From positions 1-29,643 of the IMG/VR virus record IMGVR_UViG_3300027749_000381: DNA of 29,643 bases, one strand, 5' to 3'. This DNA is from a virus. The notes beneath the pieces are model-generated. The model was not told the origin of the DNA, did not search any database, and was given only the letters and a program-made list of their open reading frames with translations. A program made the translations under genes and the position numbers. Below are positions 21,279 through 28,401 of this stretch, piece by piece; position 1 is the first letter of the stretch, and each line of letters opens with the position of its first letter.

Positions 21279-21461
21279 ATGATAGATTTGAGGATTATTT
21301 TAGATTGTGAGACAAACAAGCAATATCTACAATATAGAGAACTGGTTGGAAGTAAGGAAGCTGACGCCCGCATTAAATGGTGTACAGTTCCAATAGTTCT
21401 AGGTTCTAAGCCTAATGACATCGGTGATCCGGTATATGCAACTACTACGGATTTAACATGA
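21279..21461 (+). CDS. Small hypothetical protein
   Basis: 60 residues beginning MIDLRIILDCETN with a GGGAG ribosome site. It lies 16 nt after tRNA-Met and overlaps the next gene by 4 nt (ATGA), so it opens the run of nine coupled small genes ending at 23683. No domain is recognised; one Cys pair (Cys10, Cys35) and a short alpha/beta pattern are all that can be seen. Confidence 0.6.
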   Translation: MIDLRIILDCETNKQYLQYRELVGSKEADARIKWCTVPIVLGSKPNDIGDPVYATTTDLT

Positions 21462-21691
21462 AGAGTTCACAAGCAGGTTTTAAAGTTCCTAGTCTAGTAA
21501 TAGATAGGGATACCGCGGACAGCATTACTGAGGCTAATCTAAAAGATGTTTATGGTGTTTTGGTTAAAGAAGTTAAGATATGGAACAAGATCAAAAAGAC
21601 AAAACATCACCAACAGGAAGAATTGGATTATTATATTGCTATGAGAGATCATGTTAAAGCAGTTTTGGGTTATTTTGGAGTCGAGGTATGA
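21458..21691 (+). CDS. Small helical hypothetical protein
   Basis: 77 residues. After a short strand (VPSLVIDRD) the chain is mainly helical and basic: ANLKDVYGVLVKEVKIWNKI followed by a HHQQEELDYYIAMRDHV helix. It is coupled to its upstream neighbour through ATGA. It resembles the short helical proteins found in early clusters of T4-like phages, but no family is recognised. Confidence 0.6.
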   Translation: MKSSQAGFKVPSLVIDRDTADSITEANLKDVYGVLVKEVKIWNKIKKTKHHQQEELDYYIAMRDHVKAVLGYFGVEV

Positions 21692-21694
21692 GAC

Positions 21695-22309
21695 ATGACT
21701 CCTGAAAAAACTGAAAAACTTGTTTACAATTACCCCAAAATTTTCACTGTGATGACAAATCTAGGGGATCCGCCGCATTTTCCCATAAGTTTATTTAGCT
21801 TTGAATGTGGTGATGGTTGGTTCAATATTATTGATCAGTTCTGCCGTCAGGCTCAATGGCACATTGATCAAAAGATTGAGCGCAATCAACGTAACAAAGA
21901 ATACATAGATATGGTATCTGCGGCACGTGCTGGAGACTTCACCAAGTTTAATAATTATTTCGATTGGTGTCTAGATAAGTCAGAACAGTTGGAAAACTAT
22001 CGAAAAGAAGTTCTTGAAGAAGAAATTCTTGATTGGCGTAAGGCAGAAGATGAAATTCCACAAATCATTGCCACTCAAGTTAAAGAAAAGTTCGGCACAC
22101 TTCGTTTTTATTATGATGGCGGTGATGATTTTATTCGCGGTCTGTCAACAATGGCAGAATCAATGTCTGCTGTAACTTGTGAAGTATGCGGCAATCCTGG
22201 CAAAACTATTGGTGGTGGTTGGGTTCGTACTCTTTGTAGAACACACGCCGAAGAAGAACATAAAGAATGGATTGAGGATGATGAAGTTTTGGAGGATAAT
22301 GATGAGTAA
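21695..22309 (+). CDS. Conserved phage protein with zinc-ribbon end
   Basis: 204 residues. The N-terminus holds a FSFECGDGWFNIIDQFC motif; the middle (about 60-130) is helical and acidic. The end carries KFGTLRFYYDGGDDFIRG and a probable zinc site CEVCGNPG ... CRTHAEEEH (two Cys, then Cys and His). This combination recurs in tailed-phage proteins I have seen annotated only as hypothetical. Nucleic-acid or protein contact through the zinc ribbon is likely, but no activity can be given. The ATG follows the upstream stop by 3 nt. Confidence 0.7.
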   Translation: MTPEKTEKLVYNYPKIFTVMTNLGDPPHFPISLFSFECGDGWFNIIDQFCRQAQWHIDQKIERNQRNKEYIDMVSAARAGDFTKFNNYFDWCLDKSEQLENYRKEVLEEEILDWRKAEDEIPQIIATQVKEKFGTLRFYYDGGDDFIRGLSTMAESMSAVTCEVCGNPGKTIGGGWVRTLCRTHAEEEHKEWIEDDEVLEDNDE

Positions 22310-22481
22310 ACATATCGACTTAAATAAGATTCCGGATCCTAAATTGCATCAATTAATTAGTTTTATTAAAAGTGGGCTGCGTATTGGTGCTGGCACTACC
22401 CTAATTCAAGGCATGTTGGCGTCAGCCGGCGTGTTACTTATTTTAGCAGAAATATTAGGTGTAGTAGAAGAACTAGTATGA
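22302..22481 (+). CDS. Small single-pass membrane protein
   Basis: 59 residues. The frame is open upstream, but GGAGG at 22291-22295 places the start at 22302 (22299 is too close). A basic, soluble N-terminus (KHIDLNKIPDPKLHQ) is followed by a C-terminal hydrophobic helix (TLIQGMLASAGVLLILAEIL). It overlaps neighbours by 8 and 4 nt. Likely an inner-membrane protein with its N-terminus in the cytoplasm; function unknown. Confidence 0.6.
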   Translation: MSKHIDLNKIPDPKLHQLISFIKSGLRIGAGTTLIQGMLASAGVLLILAEILGVVEELV

Positions 22482-22693
22482 GTGATCCATACCAAGAAGG
22501 ATTTAAGCAAGGAAAACTAAGCCTTAAAACAACTAGTATGGGAAGAGTTAACCCATATTTAAATCCTCGTCCATACAAGGGTGACTATGCAAACTTCTTA
22601 GCATGGAATAAGGGGTACGATGATGCTGTAGCTAAAGGAACCGCAGTTCCTGAAAAGAAGGCGAAAAAGAAAGCTACGGTAAAAAAGAAATGA
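22478..22693 (+). CDS. RMF-like small protein with a lysine-rich tail
   Basis: 71 residues. The pattern DPYQEGFKQGKLS, then NPYLNPRP, then AWNKGYDDAVAKG copies that of ribosome modulation factor and the related CrpP family (Gly-rich helix, NPY, then W-xx-G-[FY]-xx-A). RMF binds and inactivates 70S ribosomes as dimers. The tail (PEKKAKKKATVKKK) is strongly basic and suits RNA binding. A phage version might idle host ribosomes or bind nucleic acid. Overlaps by 4 nt at both ends place it in the small-gene operon. The match is by pattern only. Confidence 0.55.
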   Translation: MSDPYQEGFKQGKLSLKTTSMGRVNPYLNPRPYKGDYANFLAWNKGYDDAVAKGTAVPEKKAKKKATVKKK

Positions 22694-22950
22694 GCGATAA
22701 TGATAAATTATGGCAAGTATTAACTAGATTGCCCTCTGATTATAAAGACTATGGTGGAGAAGTTGAACGATGGAAGGAGGTTGAAGGATACTATCCAGAC
22801 TGTAGCTGTGGATGTATTTTTTGGAAACCATTGCACGATACAGAAAATAACAAAGAAGATTTTGATTGGGGCGTATGCGTCAATCCAAATGGCCCCCGAA
22901 AGGGATTATTGACATGGGAACACCAAGCTGGTGTAGGATGTTTTAAATGA
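22690..22950 (+). CDS. Small Cys-rich protein, possible metal binder
   Basis: 86 residues with a Cys cluster CSCGCIFW near the middle, then DWGVCVNPNGPRKGLLTWEH and a final GVGCF. Five Cys plus His suggest zinc or iron-sulfur binding. The stretch from DWG to EHQ resembles a small family I recall from bacterial chromosomes without known role. It overlaps both neighbours by 4 nt. Confidence 0.6.
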   Translation: MSDNDKLWQVLTRLPSDYKDYGGEVERWKEVEGYYPDCSCGCIFWKPLHDTENNKEDFDWGVCVNPNGPRKGLLTWEHQAGVGCFK

Positions 22951-23129
22951 ATAGATATTTTATGATTAGTTACAAGGATCCAAGCGATCCCGCATTTCCT
23001 GCTCAAGATATGCAGCCATGTTCGACTCTAGAACAGGCTGAACGAAAAATAGCTGAGATGAAGGCTATTGGCCCACATAAAGAACTGGAATACTTTATAG
23101 AAGAACGAACATATCAGATTGCAGTTTAA
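22947..23129 (+). CDS. Small hypothetical protein
   Basis: 60 residues, an alpha/beta pattern: strand MNRYFMISYKD, a Pro-rich loop, helix TLEQAERKIAEMKA, strand EYFIEERTYQIAV. Coupled to its upstream neighbour by ATGA. No domain recognised. Confidence 0.58.
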   Translation: MNRYFMISYKDPSDPAFPAQDMQPCSTLEQAERKIAEMKAIGPHKELEYFIEERTYQIAV

Positions 23130-23150
23130 AGAAAATTTAGGAATAAAGTA

Positions 23151-23462
23151 ATGGCGGAATACACACCAGATTCATGGGTCATTGTTGAAATGACTTATAA
23201 AGGAAAGAAAGTACAAAAGGTACTAGCAGGGTGGTACGGTGGTTATCTTGGTGCTGACACATGGCGATTGAGTAGCGGCATTACTGTAGAAGTAGATAGC
23301 GGAGACTATTACGACTTTCACAATGAAAGCGGTAGTGTATACCATTGTAGCAAAAATACTCAACGATTTACTACATTAATGAGTAGTATGTTTGCCAATT
23401 GGCAAAAACAGATTACTGAAGATACTAATATTGAACACATACCATATGGAGAGAAAAAATGA
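23151..23462 (+). CDS. Hypothetical phage protein, beta-rich
   Basis: 103 residues. The strand-rich pattern SWVIVEMTYKGKKVQKVLAG, then GADTWRLSSGITVEV, then GSVYHCSKNTQRFT suggests a compact barrel or sandwich. A similar motif order occurs in short T4-like phage proteins of unknown role. It has a weak ribosome site, starts 21 nt after the previous stop, and overlaps the next gene by 4 nt. Confidence 0.6.
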   Translation: MAEYTPDSWVIVEMTYKGKKVQKVLAGWYGGYLGADTWRLSSGITVEVDSGDYYDFHNESGSVYHCSKNTQRFTTLMSSMFANWQKQITEDTNIEHIPYGEKK

Positions 23463-23683
23463 TTAAGGACGACGATTTACAAGAAGCTTATGATGCTTAT
23501 ACAAATTTAACTGCTGCACTGTTAGAAGAATTTTCACCAGTGGCGTTAGCCGGTGTTATGGCAGTACAAGCACTTAGCTTGTATAAGACTGTGCTAGAAC
23601 CAAATGAGTACGAAAGCATGGTAAATACTCTGTATGAATCAAGAGATCGGGTCAAAGTCATAAAAAGACCCAGTTTGCAATAG
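23459..23683 (+). CDS. Small acidic helical protein
   Basis: 74 residues, almost all helix: DDLQEAYDAYTNLTAALLEE, a hydrophobic middle ALAGVMAVQALSLYKTVL, then EYESMVNTLYESRDRV. The hydrophobic part is too polar at its ends to call a membrane segment with confidence. It is the last gene of the small-gene run, coupled by ATGA to the previous gene. No family recognised. Confidence 0.6.
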   Translation: MIKDDDLQEAYDAYTNLTAALLEEFSPVALAGVMAVQALSLYKTVLEPNEYESMVNTLYESRDRVKVIKRPSLQ

Positions 23684-23700
23684 AACTGTAATATTGCAGT

Positions 23701-23708
23701 ATTAAATA
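23701..23708 (+). promoter_or_regulatory. Late-type box ATTAAATA, 5 nt before ATG
   Basis: TAAATA core, then CTAAT and the ATG at 23714; no Shine-Dalgarno. Confidence 0.5.
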
Positions 23709-23713
23709 CTAAT

Positions 23714-24451
23714 ATGAAAAAATATAAAACAATATGCATTTCAGACGTACATTTGGGTACCCGCGGATGTAAAGCAGAATTGCTTTGTGATTTTCTAAAA
23801 AATAATACCTCAGAAAATCTATTTTTAGTGGGTGATATTATTGACGGTTGGAGATTAGAGCGTAGCTTTTACTGGCCGCAATCTCATACTAATGTTATAC
23901 GCAGAATCTTAACAGCAGCCAAACGAGATACTAATGTTATGTATATCGTTGGTAACCATGATGAAGCATTAAGAAAGTTCTTAAAGTTTGATATCACTAT
24001 TGGAAACATTTTAATAGAAAATCAGCATATGTATACTGGAATAGATGGCAAGCAGTATCTAATTGTTCACGGTGATATGTTTGATACTGCTATTCGCAAC
24101 AAACTAAAATGGATATATCATTTGGGTGATTTTCTATATGATATATTACTTAAATTAAATGTATTTGTTAATTTCTTTAGAAAGATGTTTGGTCTCAAGT
24201 ACTGGAGCCTAAGCAAATACCTTAAAGGTGTAACTAAAGAAGCAGTAGCTTATATGTCAGACTTTGAAGAATTGATTACTGATTACTGTAAAAAGCGAGA
24301 TGCTCAGGGTATCATTTGCGGCCATATTCATAAAGCTGACATCAAAGATATGAATGGTATTACTTATATGAATGATGGTGATTGGGTAGAAAGTTGCACG
24401 GCGTTAGTTGAACACTATGACGGCCGTTGGGAGATTATTCATTGCTTATAA
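23714..24451 (+). CDS. LpxH-like metallophosphoesterase (UDP-2,3-diacylglucosamine hydrolase family)
   Basis: 245 residues of the calcineurin-type fold. Motifs in order: SDVHLG (Asp11, His13), VGDIIDGW (Asp41), VGNHDE (Asn81, His82), VHGDMFD near 120 and CGHIH near 200, together a full two-metal site. LpxH removes UMP from UDP-diacylglucosamine in lipid A synthesis; close relatives paired with a glycosyltransferase are common in proteobacteria and may act on other lipid-linked nucleotides. Here too the next gene is a GT4 glycosyltransferase whose start overlaps this stop, so the pair seems taken as a unit. A role in remodelling the envelope is inferred. Confidence 0.82.
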   Translation: MKKYKTICISDVHLGTRGCKAELLCDFLKNNTSENLFLVGDIIDGWRLERSFYWPQSHTNVIRRILTAAKRDTNVMYIVGNHDEALRKFLKFDITIGNILIENQHMYTGIDGKQYLIVHGDMFDTAIRNKLKWIYHLGDFLYDILLKLNVFVNFFRKMFGLKYWSLSKYLKGVTKEAVAYMSDFEELITDYCKKRDAQGIICGHIHKADIKDMNGITYMNDGDWVESCTALVEHYDGRWEIIHCL

Positions 24452-25434
24452 AAAAGAAAATTGTAATCATTACCGATGCTTGGTATCCCCAAATCAATGG
24501 CGTGGTTACCACCTATACTAATCTCATACAAAATATTGATCGTGAAATGTATGAAGTAGAAGTTATCGAACCTTCACAGTTTTACAGAATACCCTTCCCT
24601 TTCTATAAAGAAATACAACTATCATTTTGTACTAGGTCGCAAATGAAAAATATTTTAAAAGGGTTGGATCCGGTATATCGATATCATATTGCTACTGAAG
24701 GCCCATTGGGCATAGCGGCAAAGTGTGTACTAGAAGATATGAAGGTAGATTATACTACCGCATATCATACAAAATTCCCCGATTACTTAAAAAAGATGTT
24801 CTTTTTTCCTAGACGTTTAACTCAACGATATATTGATTGGTTTCATAAAAAGTCACGATTTGTTTTTGTACCTTCGCAGTCTGTGGCAGAAGAAAATCCA
24901 AATTGGAATACAAAGATTCTTAGTAAGGGATACCATAAAGTATTTTATCCAGCCATTAAAAAATCTAATGAAACTAAAACGTTGCTTTATGTGGGCAGAG
25001 TAAGCAGAGAAAAAAACATTGAAGATTTTTGTAATATTTATATCCCAAACACACATAAAGTGGTAGTTGGTAACGGACCTGCAATAAAACGATTGAAAAA
25101 ACTTTATCCAAATATAGAGTTTGTAGGTTATAAATTTGGAAAAGATTTAGCAGAGTATTATCAAGATGCAGATGTGTTTGTTTTCCCAAGTAAAACGGAT
25201 ACTTTTGGTATAGTTATATTAGAAGCTATGGCGTGCGGGACTCCAGTAGCAGCTTACCCAGTTACTGGTCCTAAAGATCAGATCATCAACGGCGTAAATG
25301 GATATACTAATTATAGTTTATCAAATGCAGTACTAAAATGTTTTGCATTAGAGCGACATCTAGTATATAATACAGTTAAAGATGTTTCTTGGAAACTAAC
25401 CACAGACAAATTTATACAGGCGATTGAGGAATAA
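24442..25434 (+). CDS. GT4-family glycosyltransferase (SqdX/MgtA-like)
   Basis: About 330 residues. The best start is TTG at 24442, 8 nt after GGAG and overlapping the LpxH-like gene. GT-B fold signs: an N-terminal WYPQINGVVTTYTNL loop, an acceptor-side AYHTKFPDYLKK, the donor-domain start LLYVGRVSREKNIEDF, and the sugar-nucleotide site FPSKTDTFGIVILEAMACG. The TDTFG form of the E-x7-E motif is typical of glycosyltransferases making glycolipids such as sulfoquinovosyl or mannosyl lipids. With its neighbour it probably modifies host membrane or LPS sugars. The acceptor cannot be read. Confidence 0.83.
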   Translation: MLIKKKIVIITDAWYPQINGVVTTYTNLIQNIDREMYEVEVIEPSQFYRIPFPFYKEIQLSFCTRSQMKNILKGLDPVYRYHIATEGPLGIAAKCVLEDMKVDYTTAYHTKFPDYLKKMFFFPRRLTQRYIDWFHKKSRFVFVPSQSVAEENPNWNTKILSKGYHKVFYPAIKKSNETKTLLYVGRVSREKNIEDFCNIYIPNTHKVVVGNGPAIKRLKKLYPNIEFVGYKFGKDLAEYYQDADVFVFPSKTDTFGIVILEAMACGTPVAAYPVTGPKDQIINGVNGYTNYSLSNAVLKCFALERHLVYNTVKDVSWKLTTDKFIQAIEE

Positions 25435-25436
25435 AA

Positions 25437-25736
25437 ATGACGCATATTAACGCTGGCAGGCAAGCATATCTACAAGAACTTAGTAATAATATACACGCAA
25501 AAAATAAACCAAATATTTTACCTGTCGCATTATCACATACTGGATATAACTTTGGAGACTTGAGGGATCTTGGTTGGGCAGAATATCACACCCAAGAAGT
25601 TTCTACATCTACAGAAAATATATGGTGGACTTACACCGGACCCAATTCAATTATGTGCAATGGAGAAGAGTTGAATACCGGAGACAGTACTGATCCAGTA
25701 GAACAAGATGATGATTCTGATGAGGATATAAAGTAA
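25437..25736 (+). CDS. Hypothetical protein with acidic tail
   Basis: 99 residues. A helical start (NAGRQAYLQELSNNIHAKNK) leads into an aromatic-rich middle (DLGWAEYHTQE, ENIWWTYTGPN) and an acidic, likely disordered end (EQDDDSDEDIK). It starts 2 nt after the glycosyltransferase stop and ends 2 nt before thyX, so it is co-transcribed with both. No family recognised; phage origin is suggested by position only. Confidence 0.55.
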   Translation: MTHINAGRQAYLQELSNNIHAKNKPNILPVALSHTGYNFGDLRDLGWAEYHTQEVSTSTENIWWTYTGPNSIMCNGEELNTGDSTDPVEQDDDSDEDIK

Positions 25737-25738
25737 TT

Positions 25739-26398
25739 ATGAAAGTAAAATTAATATCGTATTCTAAACCTGTAGTTGAGGGCATTGATACTCCAACTGA
25801 TTTAGTAGCATTTTGTGCCAGAGTGTCTAATCCTAACAATCAATTTAATAATGACACCGCAGAAAAGTTAATCAAGTATTTGATTGATAATCAACATTGG
25901 TCCCCGTTAGAAATGTGTCACGCCACATTAGAAATTGAAACTACCCGAGATATCGCTAGACAGATTTTACGCCATCGTAGCTTTAGTTTTCAAGAATTCT
26001 CTCAGCGTTATGCCGATCCAACTAAGGAATTACAGTTTGTGACTAGGGGCGCAAGATTGCAAGATCCAAAGAATCGTCAAAATAGTATTACTGTAAATGA
26101 CCAAACTTTGCAAGATCATTGGGATATGAAACAAAAAGCTATTATTGCGGCCGCCAAAGAAACTTATCAGTGGGCCATAAATAATGGCATTGCCAAAGAA
26201 CAAGCAAGAACCGTATTACCTGAAGGCCTTACCCTATCACGCTTGTATATGGCCGGTTCTCTTAGGTCTTGGATTCATTATATTCAGTTGCGTAGTTCAA
26301 ACGGTACGCAATTAGAACACATGCACATTGCCAAAGAATGTGCTAAAGTTATAGCTGAGATATTCCCACTATCTGAATCTTTTGCAATAAATCGGTAA
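25739..26398 (+). CDS. thyX: Flavin-dependent thymidylate synthase
   Basis: 219 residues, the usual ThyX length. It makes dTMP from dUMP using FAD, NADPH and methylene-tetrahydrofolate. The signature RHRx7S is read as Arg78-His79-Arg80 ... Ser88 followed by QRY. Earlier parts (NQHWSPLEMCHATLEIE) and the later RTVLPEGLTLSRLYMAGSLR stretch with HIQLR and EH also match. ThyX genes are common in lytic phages with AT-rich genomes and complement the RNR genes at the window's start. Very secure. Confidence 0.96.
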   Translation: MKVKLISYSKPVVEGIDTPTDLVAFCARVSNPNNQFNNDTAEKLIKYLIDNQHWSPLEMCHATLEIETTRDIARQILRHRSFSFQEFSQRYADPTKELQFVTRGARLQDPKNRQNSITVNDQTLQDHWDMKQKAIIAAAKETYQWAINNGIAKEQARTVLPEGLTLSRLYMAGSLRSWIHYIQLRSSNGTQLEHMHIAKECAKVIAEIFPLSESFAINR

Positions 26399-26433
26399 TT
26401 TTTAATAATTATCTTTTTTACAGCCTGCAGAAT

Positions 26434-26441
26434 CATAAATA
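26434..26441 (+). promoter_or_regulatory. Late-type promoter box CATAAATA
   Basis: ATAAATA core; predicted start near 26447, at the foot of the 12-bp hairpin in the leader of the barrel gene. Confidence 0.55.
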
Positions 26442-26445
26442 TAGT

Positions 26446-26475
26446 ACAATCCATAGAGTTACATCTGTGGATTGT
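26446..26475 (+). promoter_or_regulatory. 5'-terminal hairpin in the leader of the outer-membrane gene
   Basis: 12-bp stem (26446-26457 with 26464-26475, one T-G pair) around a GTTACA loop. With the box at 26434-26441 the mRNA would begin within the stem foot. It lies just before the AAGGAG ribosome site and may protect the mRNA, as the ompA leader hairpins do. Confidence 0.6.
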
Positions 26476-26494
26476 TCATAAAGGAGAAAATGTA

Positions 26495-27052
26495 ATGAAG
26501 AAATTGTTAATCGTATTGGCCTGCACTTTGTTGAGCAGCGCCGCTTTAGCTGATGGTGTATCTTTAGAAGCCCGATTCGGAGATGTTTCACACAGCTTGG
26601 CACAGGGTAAAGTAGATTCTACAGAATATGATCTTGCCGTATCACATGATTTGGTAGGTGGATTAACTGCCGGAGTCGAACTACAAGATCGTCAAGCACA
26701 GGGTACTGTAACAGGTATCGCTGCTGCTAATCTTGGTCTTGGCTTTTCGGTTATTGGCTTAAGTGTTAAGCCATACGGAGAAGTTGGACGTGAAAGCGTA
26801 GAATCTGCAGCCACTAATTTTTGGGGCGCAGGCGTAAATGCTTCTTATCCAATTGTTGGTCCTCTTTCAGTTGAGGCAGGATATCGTCATCGCGCAGCCT
26901 TTAACGATACTACTCTTATGAAGGAAGATCGCGTAAGCGGCGGACTTGCATTGGCCCTTACTAAGAAAGATGCGCTTGCTTTAAGCTATCAGCACTACAC
27001 AGGTACATTGGTCCAAGACGTAGTAGGAGTCTCTTTGAGACATTCTTTCTGA
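26495..27052 (+). CDS. Outer-membrane beta-barrel protein
   Basis: 185 residues. A textbook signal peptide (MKKLLIVLACTLLSSAALA, cleavage before Asp-Gly) is followed by about 166 residues of alternating strands (YDLAVSHDLVGGLTAGVEL, FSVIGLSVKPYGEVG, LALTKKDALALSYQHY), probably eight, closing with GVSLRHSF; the last Phe is the barrel-assembly signal. Size and layout fit small barrels of the OmpX/Ail/Lom type, some of which prophages use to change the host surface. It has a late-type box, a protective-looking leader hairpin, a strong AAGGAG and a terminator: a self-contained, probably highly expressed unit. Confidence 0.75.
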   Translation: MKKLLIVLACTLLSSAALADGVSLEARFGDVSHSLAQGKVDSTEYDLAVSHDLVGGLTAGVELQDRQAQGTVTGIAAANLGLGFSVIGLSVKPYGEVGRESVESAATNFWGAGVNASYPIVGPLSVEAGYRHRAAFNDTTLMKEDRVSGGLALALTKKDALALSYQHYTGTLVQDVVGVSLRHSF

Positions 27053-27072
27053 TTTGATATATTAGCAAATAA

Positions 27073-27095
27073 CCTTCTTAGTAAGTTTAAGAAGG
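27073..27095 (+). repeat. Hairpin after the outer-membrane gene
   Basis: 8-bp perfect stem (27073-27080 with 27088-27095) and a 7-nt loop, with no T run. It probably protects the mRNA 3' end; the true terminator follows at 27131. Confidence 0.5.
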
Positions 27096-27130
27096 CGTGA
27101 TTAATAGAGCCGACAAAACGTAATCTTGTC

Positions 27131-27158
27131 CCCGCATAGGGTAAGCGGGTTTTCTTTT
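27131..27158 (+). terminator. Rho-independent terminator
   Basis: CCCGC (27131-27135) pairs with GCGGG (27145-27149) around a 9-nt loop, followed by TTTTCTTTT. It ends the outer-membrane unit before tRNA-Ser. Confidence 0.75.
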
Positions 27159-27184
27159 CAATATCAAACAATCAATAATATTAA

Positions 27185-27272
27185 GGAAAGTTGGCAGAGT
27201 GGTCTAATGCGTTCGCCTTGAAAGCGAAAGAGTGTAACAGCTCCGAGGGTTCGAATCCTTCACTTTCCGCCA
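27185..27272 (+). tRNA. tRNA-Ser(UGA)
   Basis: Class II. Acceptor GGAAAGT pairs with ACTTTCC, the anticodon arm is TTCGC-CTTGAAA-GCGAA, long variable arm, T-loop TTCGAAT, discriminator G, CCA encoded. 88 nt. Confidence 0.93.
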
Positions 27273-27309
27273 ATGTAATATAAGTTAAATCTTTATTTTT
27301 AAATGCTCA

Positions 27310-27317
27310 TATAAATA
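27310..27317 (+). promoter_or_regulatory. T4-late-type promoter box TATAAATA
   Basis: Perfect box 10 nt before the ATG at 27328. Predicted start near 27323 gives a leader of only about 5 nt with no Shine-Dalgarno. Confidence 0.7.
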
Positions 27318-27327
27318 AGTGCATATC

Positions 27328-28401
27328 ATGCCTAATAAAATTTTATTTATCCTAAAAAGAAAAGAGGATTACGATCATCACAAACATAGCTCCAAAGGAT
27401 TGAGTACAGGGCTATACAATTCAGCTAGTTTCGTAAACGATATGCTTAATGATTTAAGTATAGATTCATCATTGGAAATAGCAATTGATAATAATTGCAT
27501 AGACCGACTAGTAACTAAACACAAGCCAACTCATGTTATTATCGAAGCACTTTGGGTAGTACCTAGCAAATTTGAGGTACTAACTAGATTACATCCTAAC
27601 GTAAAATGGATTATACGCTTGCACAGTGAAATGCCATTTATGGCAATGGAAGGTATGGCGTTAGATTGGTTAGGGGATTATATCACTTATCCACAAATAG
27701 ATATTTCTTGTAATGCACCAAGAATGTTAGAAGATGTTAGAACATTTTTGAAAGTTAAAACAGATACGTCTATTAAAAAAATACAAAAACGTGTTTTCTA
27801 TCTACCTAATTATTATCCACAAGATTATAAAAAGAAGATCCTAACTAAGCACAAGCAACACATAGATATTGCTTGTTTTGGAGCTATTCGACCATTGAAG
27901 AATCAAATGCTTCAGGCTATCGCTGCTCTTAAATTTGCCGGTAAGATAGGTAAAAAATTGCACTTTCATATTAATGGAGATAGAATTGAAGGATTTGCAA
28001 GTCCGGTGTTGTCTAATCTTAAGGGAATGTTCCAGCAGTTAGTAGATCAAGATCATCAGTTAATACTGCACAATTGGGTTGTTAGAGAAGAATTTCTTAA
28101 GATTTGTGCTGATATGGATATTGGTATGCAATGTAATTTTTCAGAAACTTTTAATATAGTAAGTGCAGATTTAATTAGCCAGGGTGTCCCTATAATAGGA
28201 TCTAGTGAAATTCCTTGGAGTACATTTTTATTCAATGCCGATCCTACAAGTGCAGATAGTATGTGTGATGCATTAGAAAGAACATATGCGTATTATAAAA
28301 TTAACGTATGTAGAAACCAGTATAATCTAACTAAATATACAAACAAGACTGCGGATATTTGGTTAACATATTTTACAGGGAAACAACATGGCAAGTTTTA
28401 A
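27328..28401 (+). CDS. Glycosyltransferase-like protein (GT-B fold)
   Basis: 357 residues from the ATG at 27328 (an in-frame GTG at 27319 is less likely). The N-terminal half has a Rossmann-like pattern ending in VIIEALWVVPSKFEVLTR and VKWIIRLHSEMPF. The C-terminal half starts with IDIACFGAIRPLKNQMLQAI, the donor-domain opening of GT4-type enzymes, and has MQCNFSETFNIVSADLISQG followed by VPIIGSSEIPW, matching the nucleotide-sugar site. It is more diverged than the enzyme at 24442. Similar proteins occur in phages that decorate their own DNA, virion or the host surface; the acceptor is unknown. It overlaps the His-rich protein gene by 14 nt. Confidence 0.68.
   Translation: MPNKILFILKRKEDYDHHKHSSKGLSTGLYNSASFVNDMLNDLSIDSSLEIAIDNNCIDRLVTKHKPTHVIIEALWVVPSKFEVLTRLHPNVKWIIRLHSEMPFMAMEGMALDWLGDYITYPQIDISCNAPRMLEDVRTFLKVKTDTSIKKIQKRVFYLPNYYPQDYKKKILTKHKQHIDIACFGAIRPLKNQMLQAIAALKFAGKIGKKLHFHINGDRIEGFASPVLSNLKGMFQQLVDQDHQLILHNWVVREEFLKICADMDIGMQCNFSETFNIVSADLISQGVPIIGSSEIPWSTFLFNADPTSADSMCDALERTYAYYKINVCRNQYNLTKYTNKTADIWLTYFTGKQHGKF

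Noticed and set aside
21197-21421. Minus-strand ORF of 74 codons opposite tRNA-Met
   Set aside because: Another tRNA-antisense artefact (LGLEPRTIG, LRDLNPEPTD words), overlapping a better + strand gene.
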